Shown in pieces: positions 8,248 through 16,541 of a stretch of DNA of 64,000 nucleotides. How positions within the stretch are numbered: position 1 is the first letter of the stretch; each line of letters begins with the position of its first letter. The position numbers and the translations under genes were made by a program. Source of the stretch: Candidatus Scybalocola faecigallinarum. GTDB lineage: Bacteria > Bacillota > Clostridia > Lachnospirales > Lachnospiraceae. The notes under the pieces are model-generated. The model saw only the letters and a program-made list of their open reading frames with translations. It had not been told where the DNA came from and searched no databases. The stretch covers positions 1 through 64,000 of the forward strand of contig DVIT01000044.1 of assembly GCA_018711005.1 (NCBI GenBank), written 5' to 3'.

Positions 8248-8280
8248 AAAAATTTCCCCATATAAAGCCTGGAAATTTTT
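8248..8280 (-). terminator. Hairpin at the end of the recombinase gene
   Basis: AAAAATTTCC (8248-8257) and GGAAATTTTT (8271-8280) form a perfect 10-bp stem with a 13-base loop. The U-rich arm serves as the U-tract in either direction. It overlaps the recombinase stop codon and would keep recombinase transcripts from running into the capsule operon. Confidence 0.65.
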
Positions 8281-9223
8281 AAAAAAAGCAGTCCATACAC
8301 AGTTTTTCAATCTGTGATCTTTTTTGTTCGATAGAAGAATGAACATACCGGTTTAAAGTAATATTAACACTGGAATGGCCAAGAATCTCACTAAGGCTTT
8401 TTATATCTATATTTTTCTCAATACAGCGTGTAGCGAAGGTATGTCTTAACGCATGAAAATTTCTGTATTTCAGCCCGCAGGCAGATAAATATCTCTTATA
8501 TCTGAACTGGTAGGTCCTGGGATCAAAAAATGCCTGATCTTTATCGGATATGATGCAGGAGTTTTTTTCAAATTGGTGGGAAAATTGAAAAAGAATCCGC
8601 CAAAGATTGGATGCTATAGGAATATCCCTTATGGAATTTTGCGTTTTCGGCGTACTGATCACAATTTCTGTAGGGCGATCTTTGTTTTTGTTATAAATCC
8701 TTTGTACAGTACGCCGGATATGGAAAACCTTTTGGACAGGATCCAGATCGCTCCAGCGCAGGGCGCATATTTCGCCCAGACGAAGTCCGGAATAAAGGCA
8801 GATCAATATTCCCAGCTTTGCCGGTGTTATAGCTTCCATCAAATATTTTTCGAGAATAAGCTGTTCGTTTTTAGCAAATACTTCAATAGGCTTATTAAAA
8901 TTGGTATATTTCCATTTAAAAACGGCCGGATGCTTTATACCATAAACAATTTCTCCGTATTTGCATACGCTTGTAATAATAGACATAAGATCTTTAACGG
9001 TCTTTTCTGACAGTCCGCCTTGTCCATCAATCCGCCCCCTTTCCAGTTTTTCAGTAATAAATGATGAAAGCATGGACTGGTTTACATGATCCATAGGAAC
9101 CTCTCTGAAAAATGGTTCAATGTGTGTTCTTGCCAGCCGGACATAGCAGGCATAGGTGGATGGCTTTACCTGGATCTCGGTATATTTCAGCCATTCGTTT
9201 AGAACTTCTTCAAATCTTTGCAT
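8279..9223 (-). CDS. Tyrosine recombinase (site-specific invertase)
   Basis: This 314-residue integrase-family protein has an N-terminal SAM-like core-binding domain (about 3-95) and a C-terminal catalytic domain. Catalytic residues are all present: R138 in SGLRLGE, K173 in STPKTQ, H237 and R240 in HALRHT, H263 in LGHSS and the nucleophile Y273 in NRYVH. I chose the ATG at 9223 because AGGGGG (9235-9240) lies 11 bases upstream; a longer GTG-start frame would run through the inverted repeat. The gene is wholly inside the invertible segment, and its ribosome binding site abuts the right repeat. Its promoter must lie outside the segment, or arise by read-through from gpsA, since the internal promoter points away downstream of it. 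The closeness of gene and sites strongly suggests it catalyses the inversion. Confidence 0.93.
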   Translation of the reverse strand: MQRFEEVLNEWLKYTEIQVKPSTYACYVRLARTHIEPFFREVPMDHVNQSMLSSFITEKLERGRIDGQGGLSEKTVKDLMSIITSVCKYGEIVYGIKHPAVFKWKYTNFNKPIEVFAKNEQLILEKYLMEAITPAKLGILICLYSGLRLGEICALRWSDLDPVQKVFHIRRTVQRIYNKNKDRPTEIVISTPKTQNSIRDIPIASNLWRILFQFSHQFEKNSCIISDKDQAFFDPRTYQFRYKRYLSACGLKYRNFHALRHTFATRCIEKNIDIKSLSEILGHSSVNITLNRYVHSSIEQKRSQIEKLCMDCFF

Positions 9224-9240
9224 GTTAATAGAATCCCCCT

Positions 9241-9265
9241 TTTTCGTAAAGTTATTCACTTTACG
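9241..9265 (-). repeat. Right inverted repeat / recombinase core site
   Basis: The partner of 8085-8109. Perfect 7-bp arms CGTAAAG (9245-9251) and CTTTACG (9259-9265) flank the spacer TTATTCA (9252-9258). The single difference from the left site is one base in an outer arm (C versus T), so the right site is the more symmetrical of the two. Confidence 0.88.
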
Positions 9266-9277
9266 ATTTTTTTACGC

Positions 9278-9318
9278 AAAAAAAGACAGGATCGACAATT
9301 TTCACCATCAATCCTGCC
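9278..9318. terminator. Bidirectional terminator between gpsA and the invertible segment
   Basis: GACAGGAT (9285-9292) and ATCCTGCC (9311-9318) pair over 8 bp with one G-U, with an 18-base loop. Leftward, seven U follow (from 9284 to 9278); rightward, TTTT follows at 9321. It ends gpsA transcription and would also stop the capsule promoter if the segment were inverted. Confidence 0.65.
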
Positions 9319-9343
9319 TGTTTTGCCTCTACATTATAAATTT

Positions 9344-10354
9344 TTAATCCCATCCAAGTCTTGAAAATTCTTCTTTTCGTTCACGGGTCAGCAGATCATT
9401 CATTGCCTCCCGTGCTGACTTTCCTTCAAATAACACCTTGTTGACTTCATCCACGATGGGCATGGATACGCCGTAGCTTTGTGCCATTTTTTTGGCTGCT
9501 TTGGCGGAATAAACGCCTTCAACAACCATTTTTACTTCTTCCATAGCTTCTTTTGCCGTATAACCTTTGCCAATAAGGACTCCGGCATTGTGGTTACGGC
9601 TGTGGCAGCTTGTACAGGTAACGATCAGATCGCCGATACCGGACAGTCCGGCAAAGGTTTCCGTCCTGCCTCCGGCAGCCCGTCCCAGGCGGGCAATTTC
9701 AGCAATGCCCCGGGTCATAAGCGCCGCTTTTGTGTTATCCCCAAGACCCAGTCCATCTACCACACCGGCAGCCAGGGCAATAATATTTTTTAATGCGCCG
9801 CCCAACTCAATGCCGATCATGTCTGAACTGATGTAAACCCGGAAAACGTCGTTCATAAAAATATCCTGGACAAAGCGGGCGCTTGCCTGGGATCTTGCGC
9901 CTGCCACAACTGTGGTTGGCATCCTGCGCCCTACTTCTTCCGCATGGGACGGTCCGGATAAAACCGTAACATCTGCCCATGGGATTTCTTCTTTAATAAT
10001 ATCTGTCATTGTATCCAGCGTATGTTCCTCAATACCCTTGGCCACATTGACGATCACCTGGCCTTCACGAACCCATGGCGCGGCCTGATGGGCCGTGGAG
10101 CGGATAAATACGCTGGGAACGGCAAATACAAGAAGATCTTTACCTTTGCAGGCCCGGGCCAGATCCCCGGTCATTGTAATACTTTCCGGAAGATGGACGC
10201 CCGGGAGCTTTGCTGTATTTTCCCGCAGCTGGTCTAATGCCTGAATCTCATCCGGCAGAGCGGACCATAAAGTCACCTCATGGCCATTGTCACATAAAAC
10301 ACAGGCAAGGGCACAGCCCCAGCCGCCGGCGCCGATGACGCTTACTTTTTTCAT
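9344..10354 (-). CDS. gpsA: NAD(P)H-dependent glycerol-3-phosphate dehydrogenase
   Basis: This 336-residue cytosolic enzyme makes sn-glycerol-3-phosphate from dihydroxyacetone phosphate for phospholipid synthesis. The nucleotide-binding loop is VIGAGGWGCALA (5-16); the family motifs VLSGPSHAEEV, the catalytic-lysine segment GGALKNIIALAAG and GLSGIGDLIVTC are intact. AAAGGG precedes the ATG. It follows plsY by 17 bases, so substrate and acyltransferase genes are adjacent in the last two positions of the operon that begins near rplS. Length is typical. Confidence 0.97.
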   Translation of the reverse strand: MKKVSVIGAGGWGCALACVLCDNGHEVTLWSALPDEIQALDQLRENTAKLPGVHLPESITMTGDLARACKGKDLLVFAVPSVFIRSTAHQAAPWVREGQVIVNVAKGIEEHTLDTMTDIIKEEIPWADVTVLSGPSHAEEVGRRMPTTVVAGARSQASARFVQDIFMNDVFRVYISSDMIGIELGGALKNIIALAAGVVDGLGLGDNTKAALMTRGIAEIARLGRAAGGRTETFAGLSGIGDLIVTCTSCHSRNHNAGVLIGKGYTAKEAMEEVKMVVEGVYSAKAAKKMAQSYGVSMPIVDEVNKVLFEGKSAREAMNDLLTRERKEEFSRLGWD

Positions 10355-10371
10355 GATCCAACACCCTTTCT

Positions 10372-10995
10372 TTATTCCTTCTTTTTATTCTTTTTATCAA
10401 AGCGGTTTTCCGTACCATTTATAAGCCGCACAATATTGGACCGGTGACGCCAGAAGGCCATGGCGCAAAATGCAAGGCTTACAAAAAACAGATGCCACTG
10501 TCCCGGATAGAAGATCAGAACAAATACCGGGAAAAGAGCAGCTAAAACAAGTGAGCTGACAGAGACATAGCGGGTCAGAAAAAATGTCAGGAAAAATCCG
10601 ATAAATCCGGGGATAATAAACCGTACATCAAAGGCTGCCATAACTGCGCTGGTAACGGCAATGCCTTTGCCGCCTTTAAACTTCAGGTAAAAGGGATAGT
10701 TATGGCCAAGAACAACGCCAAACCCTGTATACATAGTTAAAAGCAGGTTATCCGGATTATTGGGATAGATCACAAAACGCACCAGCAGGATCGCCAGGAT
10801 CGCCTTAATGGCATCGCCAAAATAGGTAATATATCCGGCCTTTTTGCCCATAACACGCATCGTATTGGTCGTTCCCACGTTGCCGCTGCCGTATTTATGA
10901 ATGTCGATCCCGTGGAGACGGCCGTAAAAATAGCCGGTCTGAAAGCATCCGAAAATATATCCGATGACCAGACAGATGATGATTTCAACGATCAT
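10372..10995 (-). CDS. plsY: Acyl-phosphate:glycerol-3-phosphate acyltransferase
   Basis: This 207-residue integral membrane protein makes lysophosphatidic acid from acyl phosphate and glycerol-3-phosphate. Conserved loops are GSGNVGTTNTMR (36-47), LGHNYPFYLKFKGGKG (96-111) and the distal HR segment. Five to seven hydrophobic helices fit the known fold. The tail is lysine-rich (KKNKKKE). It lies between der (6-base gap) and gpsA (17-base gap). PlsX, which makes its acyl-phosphate donor, is encoded elsewhere in the window at 32791. Confidence 0.96.
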   Translation of the reverse strand: MIVEIIICLVIGYIFGCFQTGYFYGRLHGIDIHKYGSGNVGTTNTMRVMGKKAGYITYFGDAIKAILAILLVRFVIYPNNPDNLLLTMYTGFGVVLGHNYPFYLKFKGGKGIAVTSAVMAAFDVRFIIPGFIGFFLTFFLTRYVSVSSLVLAALFPVFVLIFYPGQWHLFFVSLAFCAMAFWRHRSNIVRLINGTENRFDKKNKKKE

Positions 10996-11001
10996 AACAA
11001 A

Positions 11002-12327
11002 TTACTCCTTTTCTTTCCGCTCCCGGTAAATAAACCGCATAGGGGTTCCCCTGAAGCCGAAAGCTTCACGGATCTTATTTTCAATATATCGGGTGTACGA
11101 AAAATGGGTCAGCTCCTTGTCATTAATGAAAATAACAAAGGTGGGCGGTTTTACAGACACCTGAGTAATATAGTAAAGACGCAGGCGCTTGCCTTTGTCG
11201 GAAGGCGGCTGCTTCATGGCTACAGCTTCCGTCAGGATCTCGTTAAGAACACCGGTACCTACGCGAAGGGCGCAGTTTTCAATGACTGCGTCAATGGTTT
11301 CATACAGCTTGTTTAACCGCTGTCCGGTAAGGGCGGAAATAAAGATCAGCTCTGCATAAGGCATATATGCCAGCTTTTCCCGGATTTCCTCCGTAAATTT
11401 GTAGATGGTCTTATCATTTTTAGGAATAGCGTCCCATTTATTGACTGCAATGATCATTCCCTTGCCCCGCTCATGGGCAATTCCTGCGATCTTGGCATCC
11501 TGTTCGGTTACGCCTTCCACAGCGTCAATAAGAAGGACCACCACATCGGCCCGTTCTACGGCAGTGACTGTACGGATAATGCTGTAGCGTTCCAGTTCTT
11601 CTTTAATCTTGCTCTTTCTCCGCAGTCCGGCGGTATCTATAAATACATATTCCCGTCCGTTATACTTTACGGGAGTATCAATAGCATCTCTTGTAGTTCC
11701 TGCAATATCAGAAACAATGACCCGGTCCTCGCCCACAAGCTTGTTGATCAGGGAAGATTTACCGACATTAGGCTTTCCTACAACGGCGATCTTTGGCCGT
11801 TCGTCTTCTTCTTCCGTCATATCCTCAGCGGAAAAATGGCTTGTTACTTCATCCAGCATATCTCCAAGCCCCAGCCGTGAAGCCGCAGATACAGGAATGG
11901 GATCCCCGATGCCCAGGTTATAAAACTCGTAAACGTCCGGCATCATTTTATTAAAGCTATCGACTTTATTGACCACAAGCACCACCGGCTTGTGGGAACG
12001 GCGCAGCATGTCTGCCACTTTAAAGTCCGCATCCACCAGTCCCTGGCGCACATCAGTAATAAACATGATCACATCCGCCGTATCAATGGCGATCTGGGCC
12101 TGCTGGCGCATGCTGGATAAGATCAGGTCCTTGCTTTCCGGCTCAATACCGCCGGTGTCAATTAATGTAAACTGCATATTCAGCCAGGTCACATCAGCAT
12201 AGATCCGGTCCCGGGTCACGCCGGGCGTATCCTTGACAATACTGATCTGCTGGCCTGCAAGTGCATTAAATAACGTAGATTTACCCACATTAGGGCGTCC
12301 TACGATAGCTACAATAGGTCTGCTCAT
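11002..12327 (-). CDS. der: Ribosome-assembly GTPase Der (EngA)
   Basis: This 441-residue protein has two tandem GTPase domains and a KH-like C-terminal domain. The first has [12 protein letters not shown] and DTGG; the second has [16 protein letters not shown] and NKWD. Der is essential for maturation of the 50S subunit. The spacing and both P-loops are intact. The C-terminal basic tail is normal for Bacillota. It sits in the same run of leftward genes as rbgA, another 50S assembly GTPase, which suggests shared growth-rate control. Confidence 0.97.
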   Translation of the reverse strand: MSRPIVAIVGRPNVGKSTLFNALAGQQISIVKDTPGVTRDRIYADVTWLNMQFTLIDTGGIEPESKDLILSSMRQQAQIAIDTADVIMFITDVRQGLVDADFKVADMLRRSHKPVVLVVNKVDSFNKMMPDVYEFYNLGIGDPIPVSAASRLGLGDMLDEVTSHFSAEDMTEEEDERPKIAVVGKPNVGKSSLINKLVGEDRVIVSDIAGTTRDAIDTPVKYNGREYVFIDTAGLRRKSKIKEELERYSIIRTVTAVERADVVVLLIDAVEGVTEQDAKIAGIAHERGKGMIIAVNKWDAIPKNDKTIYKFTEEIREKLAYMPYAELIFISALTGQRLNKLYETIDAVIENCALRVGTGVLNEILTEAVAMKQPPSDKGKRLRLYYITQVSVKPPTFVIFINDKELTHFSYTRYIENKIREAFGFRGTPMRFIYRERKEKE

Positions 12328-12368
12328 AGGTTCTCCTTTTCTTTAAGGGTACAGCCCTTTGGTGTCTT

Positions 12369-13724
12369 TCAGGCCTGTTCCGGCAATGCACCAAAGGGAT
12401 CTTCACCCAGTATTTTTATAATAAGGTCATCTCCATTAGATTTTATAATATCTACCGGGACTTGTAAAGCCTTTTCAATGTCTGTGGTGGTCATATCATC
12501 CAGCAGGACATTTTCTCCGCTGCGCAGCATGTTCATGGGCAGAAGCAGCACATCTCCAAGAGCCTTGCCCTGAAGCTGGGCCACAATGTCCTGTCCGGTC
12601 AGCAGGCCGGTCACGGTAATAGTCTCACCGAAAAATTTGTTTTTGATGCAATGGACATCCACCTGGATATTGGGGTATTTTTTCATAAGCTTTTCCGTCA
12701 GCTCACGGATATAGCCGCTGGCAAGAACACCGCTGACAATAGAAACATGGCGTGTACGGCCGTCCCCTTCTAAGGTGTCCAGTGCGTCGCTAAATTCCTG
12801 GATCAAAAGGCGCATCATGCCAATGCCGTTTTCCAGCTGGCCGTAGCCGTCATATTCTTCCTGGGAGGGCAATGGCCGTTCGGCCATAATGTACCACTCG
12901 TCTCCTGCATAAACAAAACGATTGCCATATTCCTCTAAAAGACGCTGCTGCCATTTCCCGATCTGATCCAGCACCTTTGCCGCATCCTCTCCCGTGTAAG
13001 GCTCTACCGGGTAAAGGCCTTCCCGAAAACGGGTAAAGCCCATGGGCACTACCGATACCCCTTCCAGCCATGGCATATATTTGCTCAGATCGCTGATCGT
13101 CCGGTCCAGCTGCTCCCCGTCATTAATGTTTTTGCACAGTACGATCTGTGCGTTCATCTGGATCCGCCCTTCATACAGCTTGTCCAGCTGCCGGGAAAGC
13201 TTTCCCGCAAAACGGTTGTGGAGCATCATGCACCGCAGCGTTGGATCTGTTGTATGCACGGAAATATTGATCGGCTCTAACCGGTATTTAATGATCCGGT
13301 CCAGATCTTTGTCTTTCATATTGGTCATGGTAATATAATTTCCCTGCAAAAACGACAGCCGGGAATCATCGTCTTTAAAGTACATGGTTTCCCGCATTCC
13401 CGGAGGCAGCTGGTCAATAAAGCAGAAAATACATTTATTGGAGCAGGAGCGGTAATCATCCATCAGTGAGGATTCAAAGGTAATGCCTAAATCTTCATCA
13501 AAGTCCTTTTCAATTTCAAGCTCCCATTCTTCGCCATTTTCTTTGATCACATTTAAAACCACAAAGGTGTCATTGATCAAAAACTGATAGTCAAAAACAT
13601 CCTCCATAACCTGATGATTAACCATATATACGGCATCTCCCGGCACAAGCTCCATTTCCTGAGCAATGCTTCCATCCTCCACAGAAGCGATCACATGAAG
13701 ATACTTTTTACTCACGGGCCTCAT
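12369..13724 (-). CDS. DUF512 / putative radical SAM protein with PDZ-like N-terminus
   Basis: This 451-residue protein starts with a PDZ-like segment (about 8-65: SIAQEMELVPGDAVYMVN). A cluster CSNKCIFC (92-99), in the CxxxCxxC form, follows and should bind a [4Fe-4S] cluster and SAM. The C-terminal half is the DUF512 region, with GFTRFREGLYP and a late GLLTGQDI segment. The family is widespread in Clostridia and cyanobacteria, is usually next to der, and has no established reaction. Here too it is directly upstream of der with a 41-base gap. The start may instead be a GTG twelve bases in, as the GGGATGAGG site fits either. Confidence 0.88.
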   Translation of the reverse strand: MRPVSKKYLHVIASVEDGSIAQEMELVPGDAVYMVNHQVMEDVFDYQFLINDTFVVLNVIKENGEEWELEIEKDFDEDLGITFESSLMDDYRSCSNKCIFCFIDQLPPGMRETMYFKDDDSRLSFLQGNYITMTNMKDKDLDRIIKYRLEPINISVHTTDPTLRCMMLHNRFAGKLSRQLDKLYEGRIQMNAQIVLCKNINDGEQLDRTISDLSKYMPWLEGVSVVPMGFTRFREGLYPVEPYTGEDAAKVLDQIGKWQQRLLEEYGNRFVYAGDEWYIMAERPLPSQEEYDGYGQLENGIGMMRLLIQEFSDALDTLEGDGRTRHVSIVSGVLASGYIRELTEKLMKKYPNIQVDVHCIKNKFFGETITVTGLLTGQDIVAQLQGKALGDVLLLPMNMLRSGENVLLDDMTTTDIEKALQVPVDIIKSNGDDLIIKILGEDPFGALPEQA

Positions 13725-13731
13725 CCCTTTC

Positions 13732-14595
13732 TTATTCTCTAATCATTATAAAGCCTGCCAGGCTCCCTCTGCGGTTTCCCTGGCTCCGGTGGGACCATAA
13801 AAGGTCCGGATGGCAGTGGGTACATACCCCGGAAATATGGATCTTTTCCTCAGGTATGCCGGCATCTGCCAGTATATACGCATTGGCTTTCCAAAGATCC
13901 AGAAGATACTTGTCATTTCCTTTGCTCTTAAGGAAGTCCCGGCACTGTGCCTGGGGAAATTCCCGTAAAAATTCCTGAGCCACATCGCCGCTGACTTCAT
14001 AGCAGCTGCCGCAAATGCTTGGGCCGATAACAGCCACCAGATCCTCAGGATTACAGCCGTAGGTTTCTTTCATGGCCTGCACTGTGGCCCGGCCCATACG
14101 TCCTGCGGTTCCCCGCCATCCGGAGTGGCTGGAGCCGATGACCTTCTTTTTCTCGTCAACAAAAAACAATGGCACACAGTCTGCAAAAAAGGTCACAATG
14201 GCACATCCCGGCTCATTGGTAATAAATCCGTCCACGCCGTCCTCATCTCTTGGGGTAAATATGCCTTTGCCCCGGTCGCTCCTGCCTGCAGGACGCACGC
14301 AGGTAGTATGGGTCTGGTGGGTGAGGATCATGTTTTCAGGGGCAATGCCGATCGCCTGGCCAAAGCGCCTGAAATTTTCCATGGCATCTTCCGCATGATC
14401 TCCCCGGGTAAAGGAAAGGTTCATGGAGGCAAAATCTCCGGTGCTTACGCCGCCGCCCCGGGTGGAAAATCCGTGGGCCAGCCAGGGAATTTCCTCAAAG
14501 CAGTTAAAGCGGATCACCGGCACATAATCGCCAAGGATCTTTACATGGGCCTCACTTGTCTTTAGCTGATCGGTATATCTCGTCAAATCTTCCAT
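13732..14595 (-). CDS. pgeF: PgeF-family laccase-domain protein (YlmD/YfiH)
   Basis: This 287-residue protein belongs to the multicopper-polyphenol-oxidase-like family now known to include purine nucleoside phosphorylases and a peptidoglycan-editing factor. Metal ligands are recognisable in HSGWRGTAG, the FFADCVPLFF segment, the CGSCYEVSGDV region and VCTHCHPDLLWSHR. The ATG at 14595 has GGGAGGG six bases upstream and is preferred over a start 30 bases further, which would overlap the RNase HII gene. It is part of the leftward operon. Substrate cannot be decided from sequence. Confidence 0.92.
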   Translation of the reverse strand: MEDLTRYTDQLKTSEAHVKILGDYVPVIRFNCFEEIPWLAHGFSTRGGGVSTGDFASMNLSFTRGDHAEDAMENFRRFGQAIGIAPENMILTHQTHTTCVRPAGRSDRGKGIFTPRDEDGVDGFITNEPGCAIVTFFADCVPLFFVDEKKKVIGSSHSGWRGTAGRMGRATVQAMKETYGCNPEDLVAVIGPSICGSCYEVSGDVAQEFLREFPQAQCRDFLKSKGNDKYLLDLWKANAYILADAGIPEEKIHISGVCTHCHPDLLWSHRSQGNRRGSLAGFIMIRE

Positions 14596-14608
14596 TGGTA
14601 TCCCTCCC

Positions 14609-15736
14609 TTAAGCGCCAAAGGCATTTTTATCCAAAGTCACATGACTGCCCAAAATACTTACTACATCAAAGCGCACCGGCGTATCCTCCGGCAGATGGT
14701 TTTTCATAAGATACCACTGGGCGCACCGGATGATGCGCTGCTGTTTTTTCCCGTCCACAGCTTCCTGGGGACTTCCCATGGTTTCACTGGATCTGTACTT
14801 AACTTCCACAAAGGCAAGGCAATCGCCGTCTTTGCCGATCAAGTCCACTTCGCCCATAACGCACCGGTAATTGGAGGCCAGGATCTCATAACCGTTTTTC
14901 TCCAGCACTGCGGCAGCCGCAGATTCATAATGGCTGCCCCGGGCATGGTAGTCTGCACTTTTTTTCTTCTTTTCTCCGGAAAGGATGCCCCCGATAAAGG
15001 AGGCCCGGTGGATCAGGGAAGGCCCGTCAGCCTTAAGCTTGTCCATATGCTCCTGGGTGCCGTAGCCTTTGTTTTGGGCAAAGCCATAGCCGGGAAATAC
15101 CTGGTCATACGCCAGCATCATCCGGTCCCTTGTGACTTTAGCGATCACGCTGGCGGCGGCAATGGACAGACTTTTGGCATCCCCTTTGATAATGGGCACC
15201 TGAAGAATATCCAGTCCCGGAATGCGCACAGCGTCGTTTAAAAGCACATCCGGCTTTACGGAAAGCTTGGATACCGCCTGGCGCATAGCCTCATAAGTGG
15301 CCTGCAATATATTGATCTCGTCAATGCGTCCGGCATCAATAATGCCCACGCCTACACTGACGGCCTGTTCCATAATTATATCATACAGTTCTTCCCTGCG
15401 GGCCGGCGTCAGCTTTTTAGAATCATTTAAGTATAAAATACGGCAGTCCTTTGGCAGGATCACCGCCGCGGCTACCACCGGGCCTGCCAGAGGTCCCCGC
15501 CCGGCCTCGTCAATGCCGCAGATGTAGCTGGCATTGGGATACTTTTTTTCATATTCGGTCATGGCCTCTAAACGGGCATACTCTTTTTCAAGCTTTTCCT
15601 GTGCCTTTTTTACCTTTTTGATCAGGGACTGCACCCCGGCCCTGGGATCCTCCCCATAAAGGGCACAAAGCTGTGAAAGCTGCCCCGGATCCGCCTGATC
15701 AAACTGGGCTTTGATTTCCTGAATACTCTTTGGCAT
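14609..15736 (-). CDS. rnhB: RNase HII fused to YraN-type (UPF0102) nuclease-like domain
   Basis: This 375-residue protein joins two normally separate genes. Residues 1-68 are a helical extension. Residues 72-255 are RNase HII, with the GIDEAGRGPLAGP signature (D76, E77) and further acidic residues D168 and D186, which removes ribonucleotides from DNA. After a lysine-rich linker (about 256-262), residues 265-375 are a YraN domain with GEVDLI (D298) and the EVK (311-313) of a PD-(D/E)xK nuclease fold. YraN function is unsettled. In many genomes rnhB and yraN are neighbours, so the fusion supports a shared role. The start has an AGGAGG-like site. Confidence 0.93.
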   Translation of the reverse strand: MPKSIQEIKAQFDQADPGQLSQLCALYGEDPRAGVQSLIKKVKKAQEKLEKEYARLEAMTEYEKKYPNASYICGIDEAGRGPLAGPVVAAAVILPKDCRILYLNDSKKLTPARREELYDIIMEQAVSVGVGIIDAGRIDEINILQATYEAMRQAVSKLSVKPDVLLNDAVRIPGLDILQVPIIKGDAKSLSIAAASVIAKVTRDRMMLAYDQVFPGYGFAQNKGYGTQEHMDKLKADGPSLIHRASFIGGILSGEKKKKSADYHARGSHYESAAAAVLEKNGYEILASNYRCVMGEVDLIGKDGDCLAFVEVKYRSSETMGSPQEAVDGKKQQRIIRCAQWYLMKNHLPEDTPVRFDVVSILGSHVTLDKNAFGA

Positions 15737-15744
15737 TTCTAAAC

Positions 15745-15905
15745 CTCCTCATATGTCCTGCTGCCCGGTCAAGGAGCGGCAGGTCAGCCCTGCTGCAAAT
15801 CAGGGCAATAAATCAGGGGGACGGCAAAACGTTTCGGTGTCTACGCCTTGTCGTCCCCCCGTTATGGTCTAATGGAACTGCTGGTGCCTGTTTTACAGAT
15901 TTTTG
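15745..15905 (-). other. Hairpin-rich intergenic segment between lepB and rnhB
   Basis: Four stem-loops follow one another on the reverse strand: GCTGGT/ACCAGC (about 15869-15903), a long G-rich stem GGGGGACG/CGTCCCCC (about 15814-15860), GCCCTG/CAGGGC (15786-15808) and CTGCC/GGGCAG (about 15760-15784). None is followed by a clear U-tract. It could be an RNA-processing or attenuation region within the operon. I recognise no known RNA family. Confidence 0.5.
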
Positions 15906-15915
15906 ACCAGCAATC

Positions 15916-16515
15916 CTACTGATGTTTTAAAAATCCAATATCACTGAACGGCCAGATCCTCAGCCATGCGCGGCCGTCGATCTGACTGCGCTTAATGTTG
16001 CCTACAGCGGCATACCGGCTGTCTTCACTGTTGTTCCGGTTATCGCCCAGGACAAAGTATTCATCCTCCCCCAGCGTAATGGGTTCGGCGGCAATGCCTG
16101 CGTTGTTCATGACCGCATTGCCATAATGCTCGTCCAGAAGCTCCCCGTTAATATATACATAACCGTCAATGATCTGCACCGTCTCCCCGGGCAGACCGAT
16201 GATCCGCTTTATATAGTGCCTGCTGGGATCTTCCGGATAAGGAAATACAATAATATCATAGCGCTGAGGATCTCTGAAATAATAGGTAACCTTTTCTACG
16301 ATCAGGTTATCCCCGTCCTGAAGGGTAGGTGTCATGCTCGTTCCGATCACTTCTGTGCGCACTCCCACAAATTTCACAATAAGGAAGGTGGCAATGAGAA
16401 CGATCACCAAATACCCCAGTAAGCTTAAAAGCTCACGGCCCAGGGATTTCTTCTTTTTTTCCTGTTTAATTTCAGTTTCATTCTGCTTTTCTAATGCTTC
16501 TTTTTCTTCCATCAT
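15916..16515 (-). CDS. lepB: Signal peptidase I
   Basis: This 199-residue membrane protease has a charged N-terminus (1-27), one membrane helix (about 28-50) and an extracytoplasmic catalytic domain. The nucleophile is S60 in GTSMTPTL and the general base is K103 in YIKRIIGLPGE; box E, GDNRNNSEDSR, is intact. It removes signal peptides from secreted proteins. It follows rbgA by 26 bases. It is the intact counterpart of the degenerate paralogue at 17397-17951. Confidence 0.96.
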   Translation of the reverse strand: MMEEKEALEKQNETEIKQEKKKKSLGRELLSLLGYLVIVLIATFLIVKFVGVRTEVIGTSMTPTLQDGDNLIVEKVTYYFRDPQRYDIIVFPYPEDPSRHYIKRIIGLPGETVQIIDGYVYINGELLDEHYGNAVMNNAGIAAEPITLGEDEYFVLGDNRNNSEDSRYAAVGNIKRSQIDGRAWLRIWPFSDIGFLKHQ

Positions 16516-16541
16516 TTATCAAATCCTGCTAAAAAAGTCTG

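Larger units (their letters stand above)
8085..9265. mobile_element. Invertible DNA segment carrying recombinase and capsule promoter
   Basis: The segment is bounded by inverted core sites whose spacers are reverse complements of each other, so recombination between them inverts rather than deletes the DNA. It contains one gene, a complete tyrosine recombinase, and one strong promoter that reads outward across the left site into cpsB. The terminator-like hairpin at 8248-8280 separates the recombinase from the promoter. In the orientation present here capsule transcription is ON. After inversion the same promoter would face right, into a bidirectional hairpin (9278-9318) ahead of gpsA, and cpsB would have no evident promoter. 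The layout parallels the Salmonella H segment with hin inside it, but with a tyrosine recombinase. Confidence 0.85.

Noticed and set aside
9223-9259. Longer recombinase reading frame from a GTG at 9259
   Set aside because: It would begin inside the inverted repeat with no ribosome binding site, whereas the ATG at 9223 has a strong one.
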